Numbered from the stretch's first letter, positions 26,589 to 36,518 are shown. The stretch: DNA of 64,000 nucleotides from an uncultured Fibrobacter sp. (GCF_947305105.1 NZ_CAMZCS010000006.1:1-64000), one strand, 5' to 3'. Program-made: numbers and translations. The notes: a model not told the origin generated them from the sequence alone.

Positions 26589-26682
26589 AAGTGTCTCCTA
26601 TTGGTGATTTTCGTCACTTAAAATAGCTATTATTAGATGGAATAGCCCACCTAATCAAAGCAAAATTTTTTTTAAAAGCACC

Positions 26683-27981
26683 ATGAATCCGGAAAACCGT
26701 TCCTACTCCGTAAAACAGTACATGACCGCCCTCAAGCAGAAGGTGGAATCCACACCCGCAGTGTGGGTACACGGTGTTATTACGCAAATTTCCGAAAAGC
26801 CGAAAGTCGTCTACATGAGCATCGCGGACTTCGAGGAGGGAAGCGTCATCCCGCAGGCGACCGTTTCCCTTTCCTGCTTCGCTGCAAAATTTGCGGCCAT
26901 CAAGGCAAAGATTGCGAGTTTCGACAACCCCTTTGAAATCAAGCCTCAAATCAAGGTGCAACTACTCATCCGAGCGGAAGTCTACGTCCCCTACGGAAAG
27001 TTGCAAGCGCAAATCCTCGACATCGATCCGGTGTACACGCTGGGAGAACTTGCGCTGACCAAAAGCGCCATTCTGAAAAAGCTCGCCATGGAAGGCCTGC
27101 TCGACAGGAACAAGTCCGTCCCGTTAGCAGAAATGCCGCTGCGCGTCGGCCTCATCACCGGCGAAGGGACCGCTGCCTACCGGGATTTTTCCACCAAGCT
27201 TGCCGAATCGCCGTTCGCTTTCCACATCGTCCCCGCTTTTGCAAAGATGCAGGGCAACGAGACGGAATCGAGCGTCATCGAAGCATTGGAAACACTTCGC
27301 AACGACCCTGAACTGGACGTGGTTTGCATCGTACGCGGAGGCGGCTCCAAGACAGACCTCACCTTCTTCGACAGCGAAGCCCTTTGCCGCGCCGTAGCGA
27401 ACTACCCCATCCCCGTATTCACGGGCATCGGCCACGAAATCGACAGGAGCCTCCTCGACGAGGTGGCCTACCAAGCCTGCATCACCCCCACCGACTGCGC
27501 AAAACACCTCATTGAACGGGCAATCGAAAGCTGGGAGGCACTCATCCGTGCCACCAGAAATATCGCAGAAGGGGCAAGGAACTACCTCGGGGAATACAAG
27601 AACGAACTCACAACAACAGGCCACCAGTTGCAGCAAATTCTCGGCAGGCGGTTCACGCAAGAAAAGACGACCCTCGCCCAAATTGCGGTTTCGCTAAAAA
27701 AAGACATGCACTTCCTGTTCCAGTCCGAAAGCGGACGCATTCAGCGCAACGAAGAAGGGCTCCGGCAAGGGACGCGAAAGATTATCGAATTCGAGAAGGC
27801 CAAGTTCGAGCTGAACGAACAGAAGGTCAAGGCTGCCGACCCCAAGCAAGTCCTTGCAAAGGGTTATACGCTGACTCTTGGAGCCAACGGAAAATTTATC
27901 CGTAACGCAAGCGAACTCAAGCCAGGGGATCGCATCACCACGCGCTTCCGCGGTGGCGACGTCACCTCGCAAGTTCTCTAA
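26683..27981 (+). CDS. xseA: Exodeoxyribonuclease VII large subunit
   Basis: 432 residues. XseA with XseB forms ExoVII, which degrades single-stranded DNA from both ends and acts in repair. An N-terminal OB fold (VWVHGVITQISE) is followed by the conserved catalytic region with GLITGEGTAAYRDF, VCIVRGGGSKTDLTFFDSEAL, VFTGIGHEIDRSLLDEVAY and PTDCAKHL, then a coiled-coil C-terminal part and a final GYTLTLGANGK motif. No xseB frame follows; the next gene is convergent. Upstream is a short AT-rich gap shared with the divergent DUF4398 operon. Confidence 0.94.
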   Translation: MNPENRSYSVKQYMTALKQKVESTPAVWVHGVITQISEKPKVVYMSIADFEEGSVIPQATVSLSCFAAKFAAIKAKIASFDNPFEIKPQIKVQLLIRAEVYVPYGKLQAQILDIDPVYTLGELALTKSAILKKLAMEGLLDRNKSVPLAEMPLRVGLITGEGTAAYRDFSTKLAESPFAFHIVPAFAKMQGNETESSVIEALETLRNDPELDVVCIVRGGGSKTDLTFFDSEALCRAVANYPIPVFTGIGHEIDRSLLDEVAYQACITPTDCAKHLIERAIESWEALIRATRNIAEGARNYLGEYKNELTTTGHQLQQILGRRFTQEKTTLAQIAVSLKKDMHFLFQSESGRIQRNEEGLRQGTRKIIEFEKAKFELNEQKVKAADPKQVLAKGYTLTLGANGKFIRNASELKPGDRITTRFRGGDVTSQVL

Positions 27982-29271
27982 TTACTTTGACTGGGGCTTG
28001 ATCATCAGCACCTTTTCCATGCGGGTGCCGTCCATCTTGAGCACGCGGAACTTGTATCCGTCGATTTCCACCTCGGCACCCGGCGACGGGATAATGCCGA
28101 GAGTCGCCTGGATAAGGCCCGACAGCGTTTCCACGTGAGAATTTTCCGGAGCTTCCAGTTCTACACCCAATTCGTCTTCCATGTCGGAAAGCGTCATGAG
28201 CGGGTCTAGGATATAGCGACCGTCCTTAAGCTTTTGCACGTCAGCTTCGTCCTCGTCGTCTTCGTCGCGGATTTCACCGACAATTTCTTCGAGAATATCT
28301 TCCAGAGTCACAAGCCCGGCCGTTCCGCCGTACTCGTCGACGACGATGGCGAGCTGGTTGCCATTCTTGCGCAACTCGGTCAGCAGGTCATCAATCTTCT
28401 TATGGTAGGGCACGAACACCGGAGGCATCACGATTTTCATGAGGTCGAACGGTTCGTCGCGATGCTCGGTATACCATTCGAGGAAATCGCGGTTCGAGAG
28501 CACGCCCACGATATTGTCGATGGTGTCCTTGTACACCGGCAAACGGGAATGGCGCTCGTTATTGAGCACTTGCACAAGTTCTTCGAGCTTGGTATCTACA
28601 TCGATAGCGCACATGTCCACACGGGGAGTCATGATTTCGCGCACGGGGGTCTCGACAAAATCGAAGATGTTCAGAATCATCTGGCGTTCTTCTTTCTCAA
28701 GCCCTTCGCCCTCGCCCGCCTTCAAATCGGACAAGTCGGCCTGGACTGCGTCACGGCGTTCTTCGGGCAAAAAACTCAACTTTGCATCGTAGCCGAACAG
28801 CTGGAGCAACTTCACGAAAAGCCAATGGCAGAACATCGCCGCCGGAGCAAACGGAATCCGGATAATCCGGAACAGAGGAATCAGCACGATAGCAATCGTA
28901 TCGGGCTTGAGGCTCCCGAGCAGGTTAGCGCAGAACACCGTGAGCATGTAGATGCCGGCACAAGCGACAATCAGGTAGGCCGCACTGCCTAGCGCCCAGT
29001 AATCCTTGATCCACGCATACGGCAAAGACTGGAACAGGTAGTAGCCCAGCAGGCCACTCCCGATATTGCAGAAGATTCGCCCGATGGAGATGGTCTCGTT
29101 GAAACCGCCCCACTCCACAAGACCGGCAATAACCTCTTCCCGGTCCTCCCTATCCTTGGCATCGCGTTTGGCATAAATGCCGCTGAACACCGCTTTAATC
29201 AGCGAGAACGAGAACGAAACAAACAAGAAAATTATCAAAAAAGCGAAAACCCAACTGTCGGAGTTTTCCAT
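27982..29271 (-). CDS. CNNM/CorC-family membrane protein with CBS domains
   Basis: 429 residues. About four N-terminal membrane helices (DUF21/CNNM, about 8-150) are followed by two CBS domains (about 210-330: VREIMTPRVDM, RLPVYKDTIDNIVGV, AIVVDEYGGTAGLVTLEDILEEIVG) and a C-terminal CorC_HlyC domain (to the end). The family is linked to magnesium or cobalt efflux and was once annotated as haemolysin C. Its ATG overlaps the ybeY stop by 1 nt (TGATG), so it is coupled to ybeY, a common neighbour order. Confidence 0.9.
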   Translation of the reverse strand: MENSDSWVFAFLIIFLFVSFSFSLIKAVFSGIYAKRDAKDREDREEVIAGLVEWGGFNETISIGRIFCNIGSGLLGYYLFQSLPYAWIKDYWALGSAAYLIVACAGIYMLTVFCANLLGSLKPDTIAIVLIPLFRIIRIPFAPAAMFCHWLFVKLLQLFGYDAKLSFLPEERRDAVQADLSDLKAGEGEGLEKEERQMILNIFDFVETPVREIMTPRVDMCAIDVDTKLEELVQVLNNERHSRLPVYKDTIDNIVGVLSNRDFLEWYTEHRDEPFDLMKIVMPPVFVPYHKKIDDLLTELRKNGNQLAIVVDEYGGTAGLVTLEDILEEIVGEIRDEDDEDEADVQKLKDGRYILDPLMTLSDMEDELGVELEAPENSHVETLSGLIQATLGIIPSPGAEVEIDGYKFRVLKMDGTRMEKVLMIKPQSK

Positions 29272-29732
29272 CAGTCTTTCTCCTTGTAGGGGTCAAGCCC
29301 CAAAAATTCACATTCGCGGGCGCGCATGACCTTGCGGTCGGCAGCCTTGATGTGGTCGTAACCGGAAAGATGCAAAAGCCCATGCACAATGACCCTTTTC
29401 ATCTCGGCATAGAAGGTATTCCCGTATTCCGGGGCCTGGCGTTTCACCTGGTCGCGAGCGATATAGATTTCGCCAAGGAACGCCTCGTCGTGCCATTCGT
29501 ACGAGAGCACATCGGTCACCTTGTCGAGCCCACGGTAGTCACGGTTCATCTCGCGCACGAAATCGTCGGTGCAGAGAACGATGTTCACGTTCTTCTCGCA
29601 GCCTTCCTCCCGGAGGAGCTTGCGGGCCATGGTTTCAAACCGGTCCTTCCACGGGAAGGCCTCGATATTCCCCTCGCATAGGAATTCTATGTCGTATTTA
29701 ACCGATTTCTTTTTACTGGCAGGGTCAGGCAT
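29271..29732 (-). CDS. ybeY: Endoribonuclease YbeY, rRNA maturation factor
   Basis: 153 residues. YbeY is a zinc-dependent RNase in 16S rRNA 3'-end maturation and ribosome quality control. The HxxxHxxxxxH zinc motif is present as HGLLHLSGYDH, preceded by LGEIYIARD and TDVLSYEW. I chose the ATG at 29732 because it overlaps the upstream stop as TAATG; an extension to 29747 would add five non-conserved residues. Confidence 0.94.
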   Translation of the reverse strand: MPDPASKKKSVKYDIEFLCEGNIEAFPWKDRFETMARKLLREEGCEKNVNIVLCTDDFVREMNRDYRGLDKVTDVLSYEWHDEAFLGEIYIARDQVKRQAPEYGNTFYAEMKRVIVHGLLHLSGYDHIKAADRKVMRARECEFLGLDPYKEKD

Positions 29733-30022
29733 TAGATATTGTACCACTTTTTAAGAGTCGCAATAATGGCTTCGGCCTGGGCTTTCCCGCTAATATTGAA
29801 CTTGCTGCGGGCCTTGAACGCACCCTGGACCTTCTGGTAACGGCGGAGCGACACCTTCGGTTCGCCGAACTCACCCGTTTTCGCATCGCGGTCCTGGTAC
29901 AGGAACATCATGCTCTGCCAGGCACCCTTTGTCAAAACTTCCTTGTCCAGTTGCTTGAGAATCGGCATTCCGGTTTCCGTATCGCAAACTTCAATGGTCA
30001 ATTCATCGGCATCCACGCTCAT
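29732..30022 (-). CDS. Small conserved-looking protein of unknown function
   Basis: 96 residues, soluble, with PKVSLRRYQKVQGAFKARSKFNIS as its most distinctive basic stretch (residues about 55-78) and a helical C-terminus. The start at 30022 (MSVDADELT) is supported by AGAGG 8 nt upstream; the frame runs further up into a hydrophobic stretch that looks non-coding. First gene of an operon with ybeY and the CorC-like gene (TAATG and TGATG junctions), which hints at an RNA- or ribosome-linked role, but that is only context. Confidence 0.75.
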   Translation of the reverse strand: MSVDADELTIEVCDTETGMPILKQLDKEVLTKGAWQSMMFLYQDRDAKTGEFGEPKVSLRRYQKVQGAFKARSKFNISGKAQAEAIIATLKKWYNI

Positions 30023-30136
30023 TTTAGAACCTCTGCGTTCAGTGTGATAAAAATAACTAATTGATGCAATCCACGTGCAAAACATAATAATAATACATAT
30101 ATTTAATAAAGTTAACAACAGGGAGAGGTAAGCAAC

Positions 30137-32026
30137 ATGTCTTTTTCGCGATATTTCAGGTTTTTTGTCATATTTACGGCATTGCTCCTAGCGATGCCGG
30201 CCATTGCAGCCAAGCCTACGAGCGGAAAAGTCCGTTCCGTTTTGGGCGATGTATCCCGCCAAAAAGCAAATAAGACCAACTGGGCCGCTTTACGTGTCGG
30301 AGCGACTGTTGAACAGGCCGACAAAATCCGCACCGAAATTGAATCGCAAGCCATTATCAACCTCCCCGACGGCAGCACCATTTCCATAGAAGAAAAGACC
30401 CTTGTCGTTTTCGAAGAACTCCTCTCGCTCGAAGGGAACCAGCAAATCACGGCCGACGTGCAGAAAGGCAAGGTCCGCTTTGACGTTCAAAAACAGAAAG
30501 GCAAGGAAAGTTCGTTCAAGTTCCGCACCGGGACTGCAACCGCAGCAATCCGTGGAACAGCGGGCGTCATAGGCCAGACCAGCCGTGGCAAGCCCATCGC
30601 CGCCCTCCGCGAAGGCAAACTCGAAATCACGACCGGCAGCGGAACCGTAGGCATCAACGGCGGCGAGACAGCAATCCCGAATGACGATTCGTTCGTAGTC
30701 CTCGAACTGGCCTCCTCGGGCGACCTTGACTTCCTCAACAAGATCGACTCCCTCCTGAGCGATACGACAAAATCGCTTGACGACCTCAAGAAAACCATCC
30801 TGGCACTCGATTCTGTCTATGCCGCCAACCTGAAACATTCGGTCGATAGCTTGGGTTGCGCTTTTGAATCTATCCCGGACTCGGTGACTACCCCGTTCCT
30901 CACAGTACACGGCACATGCAAACCGGGCATATTCGTCGAGATTGGCGCCGAACGCATCGAGACGACCGATGAACCTTTCCAGTTCACGCCGACCTGGGAC
31001 GCAAGCGCCTACGGAGCAAAGAAGTTCCCCGTTTCGTGCTTTGTCGGGAAAATAAGCCTCCCCTGCGGCTACATCACCACCAACTACGTGAAGCCGGCAA
31101 AACCTGTAAAGAAGGTCGAGAAACAGGAACCCAAGGTAGAAAAGGTTCCCTTCAAGCTCACGACCCCCTCTCCGGCCAATGTCTGCAAGACAGGCACCGT
31201 CACTCTGGAAGGTACATTCGATACCACGGCCACCAACGCGACTCTGTTCGTGAAGTTGGGCAACTACACCTCCCCGAACCTGGTCCCGCTTAGCCAAGGC
31301 AGCAAGTTCAGCCACACTATCGCCGTGAGCGACCGTATCGGCAACTGGGAAGAAAAGAAAGCTTACGCCGAATTCCACACCGCCGAAGGCGTACAGACCG
31401 AAAGCGTCGATCTGCAAATCGACAAGTCTTGCGTCGCAATAAACCAGGTAAAGCCAGTTATCAATTTCCAGCGCTACGACTCCACCCGCTGCGAGGCAAG
31501 CATCTCCGTCTCGAACATCAAGGGCGACGTCGTCTTGCTCTCCACTTTGATTGACGGAGCGCTTTCCAAAGAAACCAGCCTCAACAAGGACATCTTCTCC
31601 ACCTTCAAGCTCAAGGCCGGTTCGCACAAGTACACCTTCAAGGCCGAAGACCGGGCAGGCAACAAGTCCGAACTCACCAAGACGCTCGGCTGCTTCCCGA
31701 AGGTCAACACGAGCCTTGCCGTACAAGGAGGCAACTACGAACTTATCCGAGCTCCGCTCTCCCCGAAGGGAGCCCAAACGGGAATTTCAAGGAACATAAA
31801 ATTCAAAATAGCCAACGTTCCGCAGCAAGATCCGGAGCAAATCAAGCGAATTACCATCAAACAGAACGGCAAAAACGTCGTTCAACTACAAAATAAGCAG
31901 ATTACAGACCTCAATTTCGACATTCCCGTAGAATTGGCACGCGACAAAAAGACTATCATTAAAATAGAAGTGGTCATGAAAAATGGCCGCATTTTGAACG
32001 CTTCCAAAACTTACGAGGTCCGCTGA
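30137..32026 (+). CDS. FecR-domain periplasmic protein
   Basis: 629 residues. After a signal peptide (LLLAMPAIAA) a FecR domain spans about 30-180 (SGKVRSVLGDVSRQK, VEQADKIRTEIESQAIINLPDGS, KFRTGTATAAIRGTAGVIG). Beta-sandwich repeats and a Lys/Pro/Glu hinge near 330 follow. Here FecR is not next to a sigma factor or a TonB receptor; it is translationally coupled (TGATG, 1-nt overlap) to an outer-membrane barrel gene. This fits FecR proteins that act as structural periplasmic modules and not as anti-sigma factors. AGAGG precedes the ATG, and TATATTTA lies at 30098-30105. Confidence 0.82.
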   Translation: MSFSRYFRFFVIFTALLLAMPAIAAKPTSGKVRSVLGDVSRQKANKTNWAALRVGATVEQADKIRTEIESQAIINLPDGSTISIEEKTLVVFEELLSLEGNQQITADVQKGKVRFDVQKQKGKESSFKFRTGTATAAIRGTAGVIGQTSRGKPIAALREGKLEITTGSGTVGINGGETAIPNDDSFVVLELASSGDLDFLNKIDSLLSDTTKSLDDLKKTILALDSVYAANLKHSVDSLGCAFESIPDSVTTPFLTVHGTCKPGIFVEIGAERIETTDEPFQFTPTWDASAYGAKKFPVSCFVGKISLPCGYITTNYVKPAKPVKKVEKQEPKVEKVPFKLTTPSPANVCKTGTVTLEGTFDTTATNATLFVKLGNYTSPNLVPLSQGSKFSHTIAVSDRIGNWEEKKAYAEFHTAEGVQTESVDLQIDKSCVAINQVKPVINFQRYDSTRCEASISVSNIKGDVVLLSTLIDGALSKETSLNKDIFSTFKLKAGSHKYTFKAEDRAGNKSELTKTLGCFPKVNTSLAVQGGNYELIRAPLSPKGAQTGISRNIKFKIANVPQQDPEQIKRITIKQNGKNVVQLQNKQITDLNFDIPVELARDKKTIIKIEVVMKNGRILNASKTYEVR

Positions 32027-34380
32027 TGGGGTTTCCGAACCAGATTGCAATCTGGACGCTGGCAGTTGCATCGACAGTTTCCGTCGCACAGACGGATTCC
32101 GCCGCGGTTGACTCCGCGGCGTTTGCCGTTGTTGTTCCACCCAGCGATTCGGCAAAAACTTGGGATGTTACAGGCAACGTCACCTACCGTGGCGCCTACC
32201 ACTACGTCCGTACCCGCACGAACCATGGCGACACATTTGTCTCGGGGCAAGATTCCATTGAGCACGGCAAGCGTTACCGCAACTATTTCCAAGTTCCCGG
32301 ATTCATGACCGAAGGCCGCGCTTACGTACGCGCAAAATCCCCGGAAGGCCGCATTTTCGAGTTCGATGCCGATGTCACCAGCGACAACTGGAACAAGTTC
32401 TACCCGAACCCGGTGACATTGAGTTACACCGACAACTATAACCGCGCCATCCTGGGCGATTTTACAAAATCAGAAGGAGAACTCTACCTAGGTGGGCTCC
32501 CGCTGTTCGGCGTGGATTATACACTTTCCATTTTGAAGGACGAAACCGGCACGGCCATGTGGCAAGTCAACGGATTCTTCGGCGAGGCACAACGCCCGCT
32601 CCTCCCGGGGAAACGCCACCCTTACCTTTATCACGATTGGATTGACGAAGGGGAAGCGGCAGCACAGCGCCTGGTTTACGGTGGATCGCTCAAATTCTCC
32701 CCAGCCCAGCCCTACAGCATTGCCGTGGGAGCCCTTTACGCAAACGACGAAATCGAGGACCCGCTACTTAGGGACGGGGCAAGCGCAAATACAATCACCG
32801 CCGACCCGATGCAGGAATCGTTCACGCTGTTTGCAGACATGAAATATGCCCCCTCCACCAACGACGACATGCTCAACTTCCAGGCTGCAGTCGGCCGCGC
32901 CGACACCGCAGACGTTCTCCGCGAAAGGGCTGTCAACCAAGTATTTTCTAGAGCGGGGATAAACACGTCGAGCTACGGCACCATCCGCAAGCTAATGCGC
33001 AGCGAAAGCAGCATCAAGACGCTTTCCAAAGCGGAACTCGAAGAAATCTTCGGCGATAACACCACCTTGACTAAAGGGCAAATGCAAGATTCCCTGCTCG
33101 CCTTGATCAAGAAAGCCAAGGACGTGCAAAAAAATTACGAAAGGGCACGCGACGACGACCGTGCACTTGGAATGAGTTGGAGAAACCAGAACTTCGCATT
33201 CGGCCTCTCCGGAAGTTGGAGCTACAAAGCGACAACCATTCGGGGGCACGCCAAGTACACCGGCGAAGACTTCTACAGCGCAGGCTCCCCCGACCAGTTT
33301 GCAGACACACGCGAATACGGCATCGAGTTGGATCAAGGATTCTTTGACGTGTGGGATTTGAGCCTTAGCTACAACGTCCTTGTAGAAAATGCGGCAAAGG
33401 GTGGCAAAATGAACATCCTCGGTTTCGGCGAAGGGACCGAACACGGGCTCGCTCCCGATATGGATTCCCAGTGGTTCAAGGAACACGAACTCGACATGGA
33501 CCGTACGCGCTATACCCACAACGCAGACATCGCCAACACGATCCGCATTGCAAACAACCTAAACCTCCGTGCAGGATACGGTTTTGAATACAAGAATCAA
33601 TACCGTCCGTTCCAGTTGCACGCCGTTTACACCGAAGATTCCAAGGTCTACACCGATGACTGGTTTGCACCGCGCCACGGCAAAGCCACCACAAAATACG
33701 ACACTGGCGATTCGACCATCGAAATTGACAAGGAACGCTGGAGCGCCTACAGTGCCCTCGACGGTGAAGACAACATCGCATCGAAATTCGAGGAACGCCT
33801 CTTCAAGCACACATGGAATGCTGGGGTAACACTCCGTAAGGGACCCACCACGGTCAACGTGGATGCAAAATTCGCTTTGAGACTGGACGATTCCAAGTTC
33901 CACAACGATGAACTCGTCAAGGATTTTGACTTCAGCGACGAAACCTGGGGAAAACTGGGATACTACTACGGCGGCACAGACTATTTCGAACATAAATATC
34001 CCATCGTCGCAACGACTGCGTTCGAGCCCTTCCAGAACCGCTTCTCCCTCACGCCCCGCTTCAAGACATATAACCGCGACGACATGGAAGAAGCCGAACT
34101 CACCGTCAGCGATGAACTTGAAATTCCCTTCTTGCGCAACTACCTCGTATTCGGCATCAACGGGGAATTCCGTTACATGGCTACAACCTGGGAAGAAGAC
34201 CGCAAGGATTACAGCGAAACAGAAACCGACTTTATCGGCAACATGAGCCTCCGCATCAACCATTCGGAGCACTTCTATAGCGAATGGGTGGTGGGCACAG
34301 GCATATACTATCGTCCGGACTATCTGAGCAACGAATACAAGGACATTTACGGCGGATTAAACCTGAGCTATACATTCTAG
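32026..34380 (+). CDS. Outer-membrane beta-barrel protein
   Basis: 784 residues with a signal peptide (ASTVSVA) and many amphipathic, aromatic-ended strands (for example LSLSYNVLVENAAKG, FYSEWVVGTGIYYR). The last strand ends DIYGGLNLSYTF with a terminal Phe, the usual signal for outer-membrane barrel insertion. No TonB plug is visible. It is coupled to the FecR-domain gene. A periplasmic FecR module presenting to a barrel is a plausible pairing; the substrate is unknown. Confidence 0.8.
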   Translation: MGFPNQIAIWTLAVASTVSVAQTDSAAVDSAAFAVVVPPSDSAKTWDVTGNVTYRGAYHYVRTRTNHGDTFVSGQDSIEHGKRYRNYFQVPGFMTEGRAYVRAKSPEGRIFEFDADVTSDNWNKFYPNPVTLSYTDNYNRAILGDFTKSEGELYLGGLPLFGVDYTLSILKDETGTAMWQVNGFFGEAQRPLLPGKRHPYLYHDWIDEGEAAAQRLVYGGSLKFSPAQPYSIAVGALYANDEIEDPLLRDGASANTITADPMQESFTLFADMKYAPSTNDDMLNFQAAVGRADTADVLRERAVNQVFSRAGINTSSYGTIRKLMRSESSIKTLSKAELEEIFGDNTTLTKGQMQDSLLALIKKAKDVQKNYERARDDDRALGMSWRNQNFAFGLSGSWSYKATTIRGHAKYTGEDFYSAGSPDQFADTREYGIELDQGFFDVWDLSLSYNVLVENAAKGGKMNILGFGEGTEHGLAPDMDSQWFKEHELDMDRTRYTHNADIANTIRIANNLNLRAGYGFEYKNQYRPFQLHAVYTEDSKVYTDDWFAPRHGKATTKYDTGDSTIEIDKERWSAYSALDGEDNIASKFEERLFKHTWNAGVTLRKGPTTVNVDAKFALRLDDSKFHNDELVKDFDFSDETWGKLGYYYGGTDYFEHKYPIVATTAFEPFQNRFSLTPRFKTYNRDDMEEAELTVSDELEIPFLRNYLVFGINGEFRYMATTWEEDRKDYSETETDFIGNMSLRINHSEHFYSEWVVGTGIYYRPDYLSNEYKDIYGGLNLSYTF

Positions 34381-34403
34381 CCACAGACAAGCCTCGCCTT
34401 TTC

Positions 34404-34411
34404 TAAATTTG
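34404..34411 (+). promoter_or_regulatory. TAnnTTTG -7 box of the FAD oxidoreductase gene
   Basis: TAAATTTG, 5 nt before the ATG at 34417; predicted leaderless or near-leaderless transcript. Confidence 0.6.
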
Positions 34412-34416
34412 CGCTG

Positions 34417-36027
34417 ATGTTTACCTACCGCTTCAGAGAATTGCCTGTCGCCCTGAACAAGAAGGGCGAAGTCCGGGCTGCACTCGCAAAACAAATCCGC
34501 GTACATCCGGAAGAAATTTTCAACCTCGAAGTCGAAAGGTTCTCATTGGACAGCCGCCGGAAAGGCGACCCGCACTGGTCTTACAACGTCGTTTTCGATG
34601 TGGCATCGCCGCTGCGCACGACAGGCAACAACGCCCGAGGACTTATCGAAGCAAAACGGGAAAGGCAGGGCATAGAGTCGGAGCCCCAGAAAGACTCCGT
34701 GCAGATGCCAAGCCACATAGACATCGTCGGAGCGGGACCGAGCGGGCTGTGGGCCGCCCTGCACCTGTTGCGCAAAGGGTTTACGGTCAACCTCTACGAG
34801 CAGGGGAAAAACGTCGAAGAGAGGTTCCGCGACATCCGGCGATTCATCGTCGACAGGAAATTCAACGCGCACAGCAACGTGCTCTTTGGCGAAGGCGGCG
34901 CGGGAGCCTTCAGCGACGGGAAGCTGAACACGCGGAGCCGCAACGCCTTTAGCGAAGCGGTCCTCAAGGACATGGTCGGCTTCGGCGTCGACGAAAGTGT
35001 CGTCACCTTCGCAAAGCCGCACATCGGCACAGACAGGCTCGTGCTGATGTTGCGGGAAGTCCGTGCCGAAATTGCAAAACTCGGCGGACGCATCCATTTC
35101 AACACGGTCCTCGAAGATATCGAAATCAAGGCCGGGCGCATCTGCGCCATCCAACTGAGGGATGTGAGCGGGCACGAGGCTCGGGATGTTTCGTTGCCGT
35201 TCTGGAAACCTTGCGAGGCGCTAGTGCTCGCCGTCGGGCATTCTGCCCGCAGCGTCTACACGCTGCTGCACGCCCGTGGCGTCGCCCTCGAAAGCAAGGC
35301 TTTCGCCATGGGCGTGCGCGTCGAGCACCCGCAAATGCTCATCAACCTGCGGCAACTCGGCAAGGGCGTAGACACGCGCCTCACCGGAGCCGCAGAATAC
35401 TTCCTCGCCACGCCGACACTGGGCAAGACAAGCAGCGCTTACAGCTTTTGCATGTGCCCCGGTGGCATCCTGGTGCCCTGCGCCTCAGAACCCGGAACTC
35501 TCGCGACGAACGGCATGAGCTACAGCCGCCGCAACGGCCCCTTCGCCAACGGTGCCATCGCCGTCCCCATTGCCGCAAGCGAAAAACTGTTCGGCGGCCT
35601 TGAACTCCAGCGCCAAATAGAAAGCGACGCCTACCGCGTCGGCGGCAACAACTACGCCGCCCCCGCACAGACAATCAAGTCGTTCCTCGCACACAAAGAA
35701 GATGCGGCTCTCCCCAAATCCACCTATCCCTGCGGACTCGTGCAGAGCAATCTCTGGGACTGGATGGACAAAACCATTTGCAAGAGCCTCGCAGAAGGCT
35801 TCCAGAACTTTGACCGGAAAATCCCCGGATTCATTGACGAAGGGCTGATTGTCGCGCCGGAAACGCGCACCAGTTCGCCCATCCGCATCACGCGCAACAA
35901 CGACACGCTCGAAAGCGTGAACACGCGCGGGCTTTACGTACTCGGCGAAGGCGCCGGATATGCCGGCGGAATCGTCACCAGCGCAGCCGACGGTGCCCGC
36001 CTCGCCCACCACGCAAAAAAAGCGTAG
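34417..36027 (+). CDS. FAD-dependent oxidoreductase (COG2509-like)
   Basis: 536 residues. The dinucleotide fold begins at VGAGPSGLWAALHLL (about residue 110), after an N-terminal domain typical of this uncharacterised family. Further family signatures are FGEGGAGAFSDGKLNTRSR, AVGHSARSVYTLL, MGVRVEHPQ and the C-terminal GEGAGYAGGIVTSAADG. Cys in FCMCPGG may be functional. The substrate is unknown. No ribosome site is seen; the -7 box spacing suggests leaderless translation. Confidence 0.88.
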   Translation: MFTYRFRELPVALNKKGEVRAALAKQIRVHPEEIFNLEVERFSLDSRRKGDPHWSYNVVFDVASPLRTTGNNARGLIEAKRERQGIESEPQKDSVQMPSHIDIVGAGPSGLWAALHLLRKGFTVNLYEQGKNVEERFRDIRRFIVDRKFNAHSNVLFGEGGAGAFSDGKLNTRSRNAFSEAVLKDMVGFGVDESVVTFAKPHIGTDRLVLMLREVRAEIAKLGGRIHFNTVLEDIEIKAGRICAIQLRDVSGHEARDVSLPFWKPCEALVLAVGHSARSVYTLLHARGVALESKAFAMGVRVEHPQMLINLRQLGKGVDTRLTGAAEYFLATPTLGKTSSAYSFCMCPGGILVPCASEPGTLATNGMSYSRRNGPFANGAIAVPIAASEKLFGGLELQRQIESDAYRVGGNNYAAPAQTIKSFLAHKEDAALPKSTYPCGLVQSNLWDWMDKTICKSLAEGFQNFDRKIPGFIDEGLIVAPETRTSSPIRITRNNDTLESVNTRGLYVLGEGAGYAGGIVTSAADGARLAHHAKKA

Positions 36028-36029
36028 AC

Positions 36030-36518
36030 CTACCGCCACTTACTCCGAAGCCATTCTTGCAATTCAAGAACTACCGGATAAAAGTCATTGTCTATTCTGT
36101 GCGTTGGAATAATACGAACCGTTTTACTTCTCTTAATCCTAGATTTACTTGGCATAAGCCACGAAACGCTCTTCAAATCTTTCATGAACACTTTTGACTT
36201 TTCTTTCCCATCTTCTTCCCTAAAAGCAGTCCATTGCACTCGGATTCTTCCAGATGTTGAATCCAATGACTTTTGCAATCTTAAAAAAGTTTGAACATCC
36301 GTATCATGGAGTGTGTCGGCAAAAACTTCAGCTTCATTCCTCCACACTTTCGTATACATCACAGTCGAATCTTGGCATAAAGACGCTTGATACAGCACCG
36401 AGTCCGTTTTTTGGATAACCTCGACTATTTTTACAAAATCACTCCGAGGCGGCGTGTATGGCACGCCACCCACCGTTGTATAATACGCCGAAGCCATTAT
36501 CAAAAGCCAGGAAAGCAT
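36030..36518 (-). CDS. Secreted protein of unknown function
   Basis: 162 residues with a short hydrophobic start (MLSWLLIMASAYY) that could be a signal peptide. No family recognised. Its ATG directly abuts the TAA of the upstream lipoprotein gene, so the two form an operon. It looks AT-richer than the neighbouring FAD gene and is part of the 36-38 kb accessory islet. Confidence 0.65.
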   Translation of the reverse strand: MLSWLLIMASAYYTTVGGVPYTPPRSDFVKIVEVIQKTDSVLYQASLCQDSTVMYTKVWRNEAEVFADTLHDTDVQTFLRLQKSLDSTSGRIRVQWTAFREEDGKEKSKVFMKDLKSVSWLMPSKSRIKRSKTVRIIPTHRIDNDFYPVVLELQEWLRSKWR

